Below are positions 34,681 through 42,559 of a stretch of 64,000 nt of DNA, piece after piece. A program made the translations under genes and the position numbers. Numbering within the stretch: the stretch's first letter is position 1; each line of letters begins with the position of its first letter. This DNA is from UBA7672 sp965229115 (GTDB taxonomy: Bacteria > Pseudomonadota > Alphaproteobacteria > Caulobacterales > Hyphomonadaceae): positions 3,224,001 to 3,288,000 of the forward strand of contig CBDDIR010000003.1 of NCBI GenBank assembly GCA_965229115.1, read 5' to 3'. The notes beneath the pieces were generated by a model. That model was not told the origin of the DNA. It saw only the letters and a program-made list of their open reading frames with translations, and did not search any database.

Positions 34681-35388
34681 ATGTCAGAGTCAGTCCTGTC
34701 TGAAGTCGCGACCACGGCGCCGTCGGCGAACCTCCATAAATCGGCGATGCGCTACGTCTTCTTCGCCGTGGCGACCGCAGCCCTCATCGCCTGGCCATTC
34801 TTCGGCAAGCCGCTGACCATCGGCCACGGCGCCTGGCTCGCCGGCTTCATCGCGATGTGCGCGATCCGCATTCCTCACGCGCAGAACAACACGAAGAACG
34901 TCGTCACCGACAATCGTCACGACGCAGGCGAAAAACTCCTGCTGCTCGGCATGTGGCTGGCCTCGATGGCCCTGCCCTTCATCGCCATCGCCACACCCTT
35001 CCTTGATTTCGCCGCCTACGCATTGCCACAGTGGGCGATGTGGACAGGCGTTGCCCTGCTACTCCCCTATCTCTGGATGTTCTGGCGCTCACATGCGGAC
35101 CTTGGCCGCAACTGGAGCCCCGGACTCGAAGTGCGCGCCGACCATGGGCTCATCACCAATGGCGTTTACAAAGGGATCCGACACCCGATGTATGCCGCCA
35201 TATGGCTCGGCGCGCTCGCTCAACCGCTGCTGATCCAGAACTGGATCGGCGGCTTTGCGATCCTCCCCTGCTTCCTCGCCATGTGGCTCATCCGCGTGCC
35301 GCGCGAGGAAGCGATGATGAGCGCCCGCTTCGGCGCCGACTGGGACGAATACTGCCAGCGCGCCGGCCGCCTTCTCCCGAAATTCTGA
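34681..35388 (+). CDS. Isoprenylcysteine carboxyl methyltransferase-like membrane protein
   Basis: 235 aa with five or six hydrophobic helices. The C-terminal motif LGRNWSPGLEVRADHGLITNGVYKGIRHPMY over two blocks and PREEAMMSARFGADWDEYCQRAGRLLPKF is the PEMT/ICMT SAM-binding signature. In bacteria these proteins methylate lipids or small molecules; the substrate here is unknown. The ATG at 34681 is used because the frame before it is not membrane-like. It is followed by the serine-hydrolase genes on the same strand. Confidence 0.85.
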   Translation: MSESVLSEVATTAPSANLHKSAMRYVFFAVATAALIAWPFFGKPLTIGHGAWLAGFIAMCAIRIPHAQNNTKNVVTDNRHDAGEKLLLLGMWLASMALPFIAIATPFLDFAAYALPQWAMWTGVALLLPYLWMFWRSHADLGRNWSPGLEVRADHGLITNGVYKGIRHPMYAAIWLGALAQPLLIQNWIGGFAILPCFLAMWLIRVPREEAMMSARFGADWDEYCQRAGRLLPKF

Positions 35389-35400
35389 GCTTTTTCCGGC

Positions 35401-35420
35401 TTCACGCTTTGGGGAGCGTT
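35401..35420 (+). promoter_or_regulatory. Shared upstream element, copy 1
   Basis: TTCACGCTTTGGGGAGCGTT contains the inverted repeat ACGCT-N6-AGCGT. It lies 106 bp before the first serine-hydrolase start codon; a copy with one mismatch lies 110 bp before the second. Confidence 0.55.
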
Positions 35421-35506
35421 CCGTGGCGTCCTAGGCGCGCACGTCCATTCGCCCCTATCGTTGGCCAGTCGCGACCAGCACAAAAGCTGGCGCAGGAGGG
35501 GAAGAG

Positions 35507-36949
35507 ATGTCCAAACGCCTGATGATGGGATCGCGCCTGCTGCTCGCAGCCGCATCCTTCGCCGTTCTCGCTGCCTGCAGCGACAACAAACCGGCCGCAC
35601 CTGCCGCTGAAACCGCCGCCGTCGCGGCCAAGCCATCCGACGATCCGGCCTGGCCCGTCGCTGCGGTCGCCGATCCGACAACGCTGGGCTTCACTGCCGA
35701 AGGCCTGGCAGCGCTTGATGCGCGCTTCGCAAAAGCGATCGCCGACCAGGACTATGCCGGCATGGTCACGCTTCTCGCCAAGGGCGGTGAAGTTGCGCAG
35801 TTCAACGCTTACGGTATCCAGTCCGGCGATCCGAAAACCGGCACGCCGATGACGAAGGATTCGATCTTCCGCATCTACTCGATGACCAAGCCGGTCACCG
35901 GCATCGCGCTGATGCAGCTCTATGAGCAGGGCAAATGGCAACTGGATGATCCGGTTACGAAGTACGCGCCCGAACTCGCCAACCTGAAAGTGCTCACCTT
36001 CAAGGACGGCAAGCCCGTCATGAAGAACGGCAAACCCGTGCTCGCGGATGCCTCGCGCCCCGCCACGATGCGCGAAATCATGAGCCACACCGCCGGCTTC
36101 GGTTACGGCCTGTGCTGCGAAGACCCGGTCAATAACGCCTTCCGCGATCAGAAGGTGCTCCTGTCGAAGAACCTCGACGAGATGATGACCAAGATCGCCG
36201 CGATCCCCCTGATCTACGATCCGGGCACGCGCTGGTCGTATTCGGTCTCGGTCGATATCCAGGGCTACATCGTCCAGAAGATCAGCGGCCAGAAATTCGG
36301 CGACTACCTGAAAGCCAACATCTTCACGCCCCTCGGCATGAACGAGACATCCTTCATCCTTCCGGAAGACAAGGCAGCCCGCTTCGCCAACATCTATACG
36401 TGGGACAAAGCCGCCAACGCCCTGAAGGTCACCGAAGACCCGCCCTTCACCCGCTATGATGCGGCCAATGAAATGGAATCCGGCGGCGGCGGCCTCGTCT
36501 CGACCGCGCATGACTATGCGCGCTTCTCCCAGATGCTGCTCAACAAGGGCACGCTCGCCGGCAAGACGATCGTGAAGCCCGAAACCATCGCCCTGATGGC
36601 GCAGAACCAGATCGGCGACCTCGGCATCTATTCCGATGGCACCGCCGCCAATCCGGGCCGCCCCGGCCAGAAGTTCGGCCTCGACTTCGCCGTCTATACC
36701 GACCCGGAAGCCGGCCAGAACCCGTTCGGCAAGGGCACGTTCTACTGGAGCGGCGCCGCCGGCACGATCTTCTGGATCGATCCGGTCAACGACATCTTCT
36801 TCGTCGGCCTGGTCCAGCAGATGGGCGGCAGCCGCCCCGACGCCATCAACTTCCGCAATGACAGCGGCAAGCTGATCCTCGACGCCCTGAAACCAGCGGC
36901 TCCCGCCGCTTCTGCCGCGCCTGCGAAAGAACCCGAACCGGCGCACTAG
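35507..36949 (+). CDS. Serine hydrolase lipoprotein, beta-lactamase/family VIII esterase fold (paralog 1)
   Basis: 480 aa. Lipobox VLAAC, then an Ala/Pro linker. The nucleophile motif is IYSMTKP (Ser about 125, Lys 128); the second motif is YSVSVD, in place of the Y-x-N of class C lactamases; the C-terminal loop is YWSGAAGT. SMTK with Y-S-x and a W-x-G third motif matches family VIII esterases. A double cysteine lies in GLCCEDPVN. The start follows GGAGGGGAAGAG. It is the first of three paralogs in tandem and has the same leader as paralog 2. Confidence 0.9.
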   Translation: MSKRLMMGSRLLLAAASFAVLAACSDNKPAAPAAETAAVAAKPSDDPAWPVAAVADPTTLGFTAEGLAALDARFAKAIADQDYAGMVTLLAKGGEVAQFNAYGIQSGDPKTGTPMTKDSIFRIYSMTKPVTGIALMQLYEQGKWQLDDPVTKYAPELANLKVLTFKDGKPVMKNGKPVLADASRPATMREIMSHTAGFGYGLCCEDPVNNAFRDQKVLLSKNLDEMMTKIAAIPLIYDPGTRWSYSVSVDIQGYIVQKISGQKFGDYLKANIFTPLGMNETSFILPEDKAARFANIYTWDKAANALKVTEDPPFTRYDAANEMESGGGGLVSTAHDYARFSQMLLNKGTLAGKTIVKPETIALMAQNQIGDLGIYSDGTAANPGRPGQKFGLDFAVYTDPEAGQNPFGKGTFYWSGAAGTIFWIDPVNDIFFVGLVQQMGGSRPDAINFRNDSGKLILDALKPAAPAASAAPAKEPEPAH

Positions 36950-36979
36950 TCGGCTCCTGAACAGGCTGGCGCGGGGTCT

Positions 36980-36999
36980 TTCACGCTTTTGGGAGCGTT
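36980..36999 (+). promoter_or_regulatory. Shared upstream element, copy 2
   Basis: TTCACGCTTTTGGGAGCGTT, 19 of 20 identical to 35401-35420 and the same distance from its start codon. It also sits within a larger hairpin GCGGGGTC / GACCCCGC (36971-37008) that could terminate paralog 1. Confidence 0.55.
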
Positions 37000-37089
37000 G
37001 ACCCCGCGTCCTTGGCGTTTCCGTGTAATCAGTCTTATTGTCCGCCCCAGCCAACCGGCCCCAGAGCCGGCGCCTTTGAAGGGGAAGAG

Positions 37090-38544
37090 ATGTCCAAGCG
37101 CCCACACCTGATGGGATCACGGCTGCTGCTTGCTGCCGTGTCCTTCGCCGTTCTCGCTGCCTGCAGCGACAACAAGCCCGCAGCCCCGGCTGAACCAGCA
37201 GCCGTCGCCGCGGCGCCCAAGCCGTCCGACAACCCGGCCTGGCCGGCCGCCGCCGTCGCTGACCCGGCCACCCTCGGCTTCACCGCCGAAGGCCTCGCCG
37301 CTCTCGACGCACGCCTCGCCAAAGCCGTCACTGATGGTGACGTCGCCGGCCTCAACTACATCCTGATCAAGAATGGCGATGTCGCTGCCTTCAAGTCGCA
37401 TGGCATCCAGTCGGGCGATCCGAAAACCGGCGCGCCGATGACCAACGACTCCATGTTCCGCATCTACTCGATGTCGAAGCCGATCACCGGCGTCGCCATG
37501 ATGCAGCTCTACGAGCAAGGCAAATGGCAGCTCGATGATCCGATCTCGAAATACGTGCCCGAGCTCGGCACGCTCAAGGTCCTGACCTACGACGCCGCCG
37601 GCAAGGTCGTGATGAAAGACGGCAAGCCCGTGCTCGCCGATCCGAAATCCGCCCCGACCATGCGCCAGCTCATGAGCCACACCGCCGGCTTCGGCTACGG
37701 CCTGTGCTGCGAAGATCCGGTCAACGCCGCCTTCCGCGACACCGGCGTCCTCACCTCGGCGAACCTTGACGAGATGATGACCAAGATCGAAGCGATCCCT
37801 CTTCTGGTCGATCCGGGCACCAAGTGGCTCTACTCGGCTTCGGTCGATATCCAGGGCTACATCGTCCAGAAGCTCTCCGGCCAGAAGTTCGGCGACTACC
37901 TGAAGGCCAACGTCTTCACGCCGCTCGGCATGAACGACACCTCCTTCTTCGTCACCGAAGCCAACAAGTCGCGCTTCACCGACGTCTATCACTGGGACAA
38001 GGACAAGAAGGCGCTCGTGAAGAACGAGGATCGTCCTGACCGTCCAGGCTTCACCGATCCGAACCGCCTCGAAAGCGGCGGCGGCGGTCTCGTCTCGACC
38101 ACGCACGACTATGCGCGCTTCACCCAGATGTTCCTCCAGAAGGGCCAGCTCGCCGGCAATACCCTGCTCAAGCCGGAAACGGTCGAGCTGATGCGCACCA
38201 ACCACATCGGCACGCTCGGCGTCTCGACGGATGGCACGCGCCCGAACGGCCTCGACGGCGTCTCCTTCGGTCTCGACTTCGCCATCTATGACGAACCGTC
38301 GAAAACCATGCAGCCCTACGCCAAGGGCACGCACTACTGGGGCGGCGCCGCCGGCACCTGGTTCTGGATCGACCCGGCCACCGACCTCGTCTTCGTCGGC
38401 ATGATCCAGCAGATGGGCGGCTTCCGCCCGGATGCGATGAACTTCCGCGCTGACTCGGCCAAGCTGGTTTACGAAGCGATCTCCGCTTCCGCCGCAGCCC
38501 CCGCTGCGGCCCCGGCGCCAGCCGAACCGGAACCCGCTCACTAA
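37090..38544 (+). CDS. Serine hydrolase lipoprotein, family VIII esterase fold (paralog 2)
   Basis: 484 aa. Nearly the same signal peptide as paralog 1 (GSRLLLAAVSFAVLAAC, then SDNKPAAP). Catalytic motifs: IYSMSKP (Ser about 127), YSASVD, YWGGAAGT. It keeps the GLCCEDPVN double cysteine. The ATG at 37090 follows GGGGAAGAG as in paralog 1; codons before it do not continue the signal peptide. The substrate is unknown; an ester or amide on an envelope polymer or a small antibiotic-like molecule would suit the location. Confidence 0.9.
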   Translation: MSKRPHLMGSRLLLAAVSFAVLAACSDNKPAAPAEPAAVAAAPKPSDNPAWPAAAVADPATLGFTAEGLAALDARLAKAVTDGDVAGLNYILIKNGDVAAFKSHGIQSGDPKTGAPMTNDSMFRIYSMSKPITGVAMMQLYEQGKWQLDDPISKYVPELGTLKVLTYDAAGKVVMKDGKPVLADPKSAPTMRQLMSHTAGFGYGLCCEDPVNAAFRDTGVLTSANLDEMMTKIEAIPLLVDPGTKWLYSASVDIQGYIVQKLSGQKFGDYLKANVFTPLGMNDTSFFVTEANKSRFTDVYHWDKDKKALVKNEDRPDRPGFTDPNRLESGGGGLVSTTHDYARFTQMFLQKGQLAGNTLLKPETVELMRTNHIGTLGVSTDGTRPNGLDGVSFGLDFAIYDEPSKTMQPYAKGTHYWGGAAGTWFWIDPATDLVFVGMIQQMGGFRPDAMNFRADSAKLVYEAISASAAAPAAAPAPAEPEPAH

Positions 38545-38563
38545 GACGGGCGATCAGAAAAAG

Positions 38564-38600
38564 CGGCGCTGGTTTTTCCAACCAGCGCCGTTTGTCTTTT
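38564..38600 (+). terminator. Terminator after paralog 2
   Basis: Perfect 11-bp stem CGGCGCTGGTT / AACCAGCGCCG with a 5-nt loop and the tail TTTGTCTTTT. It separates paralogs 1-2 from paralog 3. Confidence 0.88.
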
Positions 38601-38638
38601 GGACCAAGATAAAAAATTCCACAGAGGGGAACGACCCA

Positions 38639-39940
38639 ATGCGCTCCAGCGCCAAGTCAGTCATGACGACCGGAAAGATGTGGCTGGCCGCCGGCCTAGC
38701 CACCGTGCTCGCCGCCTGCGCCAGCATGGATGGCGGCTCCAGCACCGCCGCCTGGCCGACCAAATCCAGCGTCGTCGCCACGCAAGCCTTCACCGCCGAA
38801 GGCCTCGCCGCGCTCGACGCCCGCCTCAAGCAGGCCGTCGACAAGCAGGAAGTCGCCGGCCTCGAATACGCGCTGGTGAAAGACGGCAAGGTCGTCGCCT
38901 ACAACATCTTCGGCAACCAGTCCTACGGCGGCCCGCCGATGACCGACGAGACGATCTTCCGCATCCGCTCGATGACCAAGCCCGTCACCGGCGTCGCGAT
39001 GATGCAGCTCTGGGAGCAAGGCAAATGGAAGCCGGAAGATCCGGTCACCAAATTCCTGCCCGAGCTTGCGAACCTCAAAGTCGCAACCTCCGCCGAAAAC
39101 CTCGACGTCCTCGCCCCGCTCAAGCGCCCGCCGACGATGAACGAGGTGATGACCCACACCGCCGGCTTCGGCTACGGCCTCTCGGCCAACAACGCCGTCG
39201 ACCGCGCCTACATCGCCGACCAGCCGATGGAAAAGAAGGATCTGCCCGCACTCGTGAAGCGCGTGTCGGAAATCCCGCTCCTCGCCCAGCCGGGTGAGAA
39301 GTGGTCCTACTCGATCGCCGTCGACCTGCAGGGCGCCATCGTTGAAAAGCTCTCCGGCAAGAAGTTCGGCGACTATCTCGAACAGAACATCTTCTCGCCG
39401 CTCGGCATGAAAGACACCGGCTTCTGGCTCACCGAGGCTGAGCGTCCGCGCTTCGCCACCGTCTATCAGCGCAACGCCACCAGCGGCGCGTGGGATGTCT
39501 TCCCCGATCCGGCCGCGCGCGACTTCTTCCTGCGCCCGCAGGCTGAAAGCGGCGGCGGCGGCCTCGCCTCCACCCTGCACGACTACACCCGCTTCGCGCA
39601 GATGATCCTCAATCGTGGCGAGCTCGACGGGAAACGCATCCTCAAGGCCGAAACCGTCGACTACATGATGCAGAACCACATCGGCGAACTCAAAGGCGTC
39701 TTCGGCGGCGGCGGCTTCGGTTACGGCGGCATGGTCGCCATGGCAGAGCCCACCGAGCGCGCCCCGCAACCGAAAGGCACGTTCTCCTGGTTCGGCATCG
39801 ACGGCACCTGGTTCTGGGCCGATCCGGTGAACGACATCGCCTTCATCGGCATGATCCAGCGCCGCGGCCAGGCCGGCCCGGGCAGCGTCGATCTGCGCGG
39901 CGAATCCGCCCAGCTCGTCTATAAGGCTCTGGTGAAGTAA
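38639..39940 (+). CDS. Serine hydrolase lipoprotein, family VIII esterase fold (paralog 3)
   Basis: 433 aa. Lipobox VLAAC, with a different signal peptide from the other two. Catalytic motifs: IRSMTKP (Ser about 111), YSIAVD, SWFGIDGTWFW. It lacks the double cysteine (GLSANNAVD instead) and the insert carrying KPVLAD. The phrase FTAEGLAALDARL near the N-terminus is shared by all three. It follows a terminator by 39 bp and an AGAGGGGAAC ribosome site, so it is probably transcribed on its own. Confidence 0.9.
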   Translation: MRSSAKSVMTTGKMWLAAGLATVLAACASMDGGSSTAAWPTKSSVVATQAFTAEGLAALDARLKQAVDKQEVAGLEYALVKDGKVVAYNIFGNQSYGGPPMTDETIFRIRSMTKPVTGVAMMQLWEQGKWKPEDPVTKFLPELANLKVATSAENLDVLAPLKRPPTMNEVMTHTAGFGYGLSANNAVDRAYIADQPMEKKDLPALVKRVSEIPLLAQPGEKWSYSIAVDLQGAIVEKLSGKKFGDYLEQNIFSPLGMKDTGFWLTEAERPRFATVYQRNATSGAWDVFPDPAARDFFLRPQAESGGGGLASTLHDYTRFAQMILNRGELDGKRILKAETVDYMMQNHIGELKGVFGGGGFGYGGMVAMAEPTERAPQPKGTFSWFGIDGTWFWADPVNDIAFIGMIQRRGQAGPGSVDLRGESAQLVYKALVK

Positions 39941-39966
39941 CGCGCCAAGGTTTACTTCGCGCCCCT

Positions 39967-40365
39967 ATGGATGAGATCGAAATCCTCAGGGGCGCGAAGG
40001 TCCGCGTGACGACGCAGACCATCTCCGTCGGCGCGAAGATGACGCAAGTCGCAGACATAAAATCCGCCGCCTACATCGACGCCGACCACCAGATGACGCT
40101 CGCCCCGAAGATCCTCCTGATCCTCGGCCCCATCCTCGGCGCCGCCGTCTATCTCCTCACCCTGTCATTCCTCTACGCAATGATCGCCGGCCTCATCCTG
40201 ATGCTCGCCGGCCTCTACCTCTATCGCCAGACCTGGCTCTACCAGGTCATCGCCACCGCAGCAGACGGCAAATCAACCACCCTCTACCGCTCCTCAAAGA
40301 AGGGCGACGCCTTCCTCTTCCACGCCGCCGTCGAAAAAGCGCTGGAGCTCCGCGCACAAACGTAG
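39967..40365 (+). CDS. Small membrane protein, DUF6232-like
   Basis: 132 aa. An N-terminal soluble strand-rich part (EILRGAKVRVTTQTISVGAKMTQVADIKSA) is followed by two hydrophobic helices (about 47-85) and a C-terminal part that looks like a PH-type strand and helix. The layout 'strand, VxxTTQxIxVG, two helices' resembles DUF6232 proteins; that assignment is from memory of the pattern only. Function unknown. Confidence 0.65.
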   Translation: MDEIEILRGAKVRVTTQTISVGAKMTQVADIKSAAYIDADHQMTLAPKILLILGPILGAAVYLLTLSFLYAMIAGLILMLAGLYLYRQTWLYQVIATAADGKSTTLYRSSKKGDAFLFHAAVEKALELRAQT

Positions 40366-40865
40366 GGTGCATCAACGATGCACCGCGCCCTCGTGCACCG
40401 TTCCGAGTGACTGCCCTCTTCCCCCGTGAAACGGGGGAAGTACCCCGAAGGGGGGATGGGGGCGAGTCCCACGCACCAATCCAACAACAAAGGGGAGTCA
40501 TCCTCGGGCTTGTCCCGAGGATCTCGGTTTGAAAGGCGTGGGGACCGTCAGCTGATCCCATTGTTGGTCCAACCAGGATTCTCGGGACAAGCCCGAGAAT
40601 GACTCCGTGGGCACAGCCCCACCGCTCGTCATTCCTGCGAAAGCAGGAACCCAGGGGCCACAAGCATCGCCCTCGCAGCCCCTGGGTTCCGGCTCACGCG
40701 CTTAGCGCGCGTCCGGAATGACGATGAATTGGAGGATGGAGGTGATCTGAAACTGTAGGACAGCCAAAAATCATCCCGCATGATTTCAATAACCTGCGCG
40801 TCCAAGTTGGGGGACAGCACTCCCCAAATCCCGCACCCCCATGGCCCGGGGTTATACTCCCACCC
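40366..40865. other. Repeat-filled intergenic region
   Basis: 500 bp without a convincing gene. From left: a GTGCATCAACGATGCAC hairpin near 40368-40384, a CCCCGAAGGGGGG run near 40443, and then the nested palindromic repeats. The last 140 bp before 40866 show no recognisable site. Confidence 0.6.
40498..40723. repeat. Nested palindromic repeats
   Basis: Two inverted pairs in a row. Pair 1: TCATCCTCGGGCTTGTCCCG (40498) against the reverse version at 40578-40604. Pair 2: CGTCATTCCTGCGAAAGCAG (40627) against a version ending GTCCGGAATGACG at 40723, with CCCAGGGG / CCCCTGGG inside. The core of pair 1 is the same element as at 33776-33872. Confidence 0.75.
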
Positions 40866-41519
40866 ATGAAAGCGCTCTGGCAGATCATCCTCGCGATCCT
40901 CTGGCGCCTCCGCCCCGTACAGGCGCTGGAGGTGAACCTCCGCGACGTGATCGACATCGGCCTCACCATGTTCGCCGACGACCTCGCCCTCGACGACATA
41001 ACCCACGATCCCGCCTACCGAGCTACGCTAGCAGCCGCCTTCTTCGACGCGCACAGAAAGCTTGAGCTGCTGATCTATCTCCGCGCCTGCGAGATCGCCG
41101 GCGTCCGCCCGCGAATAACGAGCTTCAAGCCAGACTACTCTCACACCAACAGCAGCGCCGACGTGATAAAACTCTGGCGCTCGTTCCAGCGCCTCGTCGC
41201 CAGATTCGACGACTACGAGCGCTACGCGAGTCTGCGCGCCGAACGCTTGCGTGCGGAAGAGAACGACTACCCCCTCCGTCTTGCAGCTACGCTGCAATCC
41301 ACCTCCCCCGCGCTTTGCGCGGTGGAGGCAAATTCCCCGTTCCAACTCAACGCGCGGTTTGCCTCCATCAGTGCGCAGCACTGGGGGAGGTGGATTGCGC
41401 GCCCTTGCGCGCAAGACGGAGGGGGCTGCGCGTCTTCGCGCGGATGGCTCAACGCCACCGGTCCGCCATTCCAGCGCTCTACTGCCTATTGCCGACTGCC
41501 TCAGTCGCTCCGCGACTGA
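40866..41519 (+). CDS. Hypothetical protein with a repeat-derived C-terminus
   Basis: 217 aa. The first 134 residues look like a real protein: a hydrophobic start (MKALWQIILAILWRL), then helical segments with LRDVIDIGLTMFADDLALDD and FFDAHRKLELLIYLRACEIAG. No family is recognised. From about base 41269 the frame runs through an inverted pair of palindromic repeats, the solo TTGCC motif and a hairpin, giving a Ser/Pro/Cys-rich tail unlike the front. The original C-terminus has probably been lost to repeat insertion. The gene may be decaying. Confidence 0.5.
   Translation: MKALWQIILAILWRLRPVQALEVNLRDVIDIGLTMFADDLALDDITHDPAYRATLAAAFFDAHRKLELLIYLRACEIAGVRPRITSFKPDYSHTNSSADVIKLWRSFQRLVARFDDYERYASLRAERLRAEENDYPLRLAATLQSTSPALCAVEANSPFQLNARFASISAQHWGRWIARPCAQDGGGCASSRGWLNATGPPFQRSTAYCRLPQSLRD
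41270..41432. repeat. Inverted repeat pair inside the hypothetical gene
   Basis: The left copy (41270-41332) runs from CCCCCTCCGTCTTGCAGC to GGTGGAGGCAAA; the right copy (41358-41432) is its reverse complement in outline, with TTTGCCTCCAT at one end and GACGGAGGGGGC at the other. Each has two internal hairpins whose stems differ in sequence between copies but not in form, as in a structurally conserved element. Confidence 0.75.
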
Positions 41520-41520
41520 G
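41481..41520. repeat. Solo copy of the cassette repeat plus hairpin
   Basis: 41481-41501 (ACTGCCTATTGCCGACTGCCT) differs from the right arm of the four-helix-bundle cassette (6921-6941) at one base, split here as ACTGCCTATTGCC plus GACTGCCT. It is followed by the perfect hairpin CTCAGTCGC-TCC-GCGACTGAG (41500-41520), which may terminate both this gene and murB. Confidence 0.7.
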
Positions 41521-41527
41521 AACGCCC

Positions 41528-42514
41528 CTACGCGTCCTTCGCGAGATACCCCTCAGCCGTCGCGTCCACCGGCGCCCGACCGATCCTCCGGATCTCCCAC
41601 CGCAGCTCGACGCCCGACTTCGCCTTCACCGCCGCGCGCACATCCTCGCCCAGGCCTTCAATGTCCGCCGCCGTCGCATCGCCGACATTCAGCAGGAAGT
41701 TGCAATGCAGCTCGCTCACCTGCGCCCCGCCCCGCCGCGCCCCGCGCATCCCGGCCTCATCGACCAGCTTCCACGACGAGCGCTGGTTCGGCGTCCCCGG
41801 CGGATCGGGATTGGCAAACGTCGACCCGCCCGTCTTCTCGCGGATCGGCTGCGTCGTCTCGCGCCGCGCCTTGAAGCCCTCGATGCGCGCGTTGATCACA
41901 TCGGGCTCTTCAACATCGTTCCCGGCCAGCACCAGCGCCGTCACGATCACATCGTCCGGCAGGTCGGTATGACGATACTCCATATGCAACTGCGGCTTGC
42001 CGTCATCGACCAGCAACCCCTGCATCACCACGCGCTCACCCTTCCGGTTGAAGCCCTCGAGCTGCAGCAGCACGTCCTTCAGCTCGCGCCCATAGCAGCC
42101 CGCATTGGTCGGCACCGCGCCACCCAGCGAACCCGGAATGCCAGACAGGAACTCCAGCCCGCCAATCCCCTCGGACGCCGCGCGCCGCGCCACCGACATA
42201 TCCAGCGCCCCCGCCCGCGCCCGCAGCGTCGTCGCGTTCAGCACCTCGATCTCGCCCCAGTATTTCCCGGCCAGCCGCACCACGACGCCCACCACGCCGC
42301 CATCGCGCACGATGACGTTCGAGGCCGCGCCCAGCACGGTCACCGGGATCAGCGGATCGAGGTTCGCGAGGAAGTGCGCGAGATCGTCCTCATCCTTCGG
42401 CAGGAAAAGCGCATCGGCCGCTCCCCCCACCCGGAACCAGGTGAAAGGCGCAAGTTCCTGATCCGCCAGCAACTGGCCGCGAACCTTGGGAAGCCGATCG
42501 AGAAAATTGCTCAT
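41528..42514 (-). CDS. murB: UDP-N-acetylenolpyruvoylglucosamine reductase MurB
   Basis: 328 aa. FAD enzyme that reduces the enolpyruvyl group to make UDP-MurNAc in the cytoplasm. FAD-binding segments: FTWFRVGGAADALF, TVLGAASNVIVRDGG, and FLSGIPGSLGGAVPTNAGCYG split over two motifs. GGSTFANPDP holds the catalytic serine, and LVDEAGMRGARRGGAQVS is the usual substrate-binding segment. It should follow murC and precede ddl; here two unrelated genes part it from murC and about 26 kb part it from ddl. Confidence 0.97.
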   Translation of the reverse strand: MSNFLDRLPKVRGQLLADQELAPFTWFRVGGAADALFLPKDEDDLAHFLANLDPLIPVTVLGAASNVIVRDGGVVGVVVRLAGKYWGEIEVLNATTLRARAGALDMSVARRAASEGIGGLEFLSGIPGSLGGAVPTNAGCYGRELKDVLLQLEGFNRKGERVVMQGLLVDDGKPQLHMEYRHTDLPDDVIVTALVLAGNDVEEPDVINARIEGFKARRETTQPIREKTGGSTFANPDPPGTPNQRSSWKLVDEAGMRGARRGGAQVSELHCNFLLNVGDATAADIEGLGEDVRAAVKAKSGVELRWEIRRIGRAPVDATAEGYLAKDA

Positions 42515-42559
42515 GCCTGCGGATTTAGCGCGGGCAGCGCTTATAGGCTAGCGGCCAGA

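Noticed and set aside
35507..39940. Class C beta-lactamase resistance genes
   Set aside because: The Y-x-N and K-T-G motifs of class C enzymes are missing; Y-S-x and W-x-G fit family VIII esterases better, and no ampR neighbour is present.
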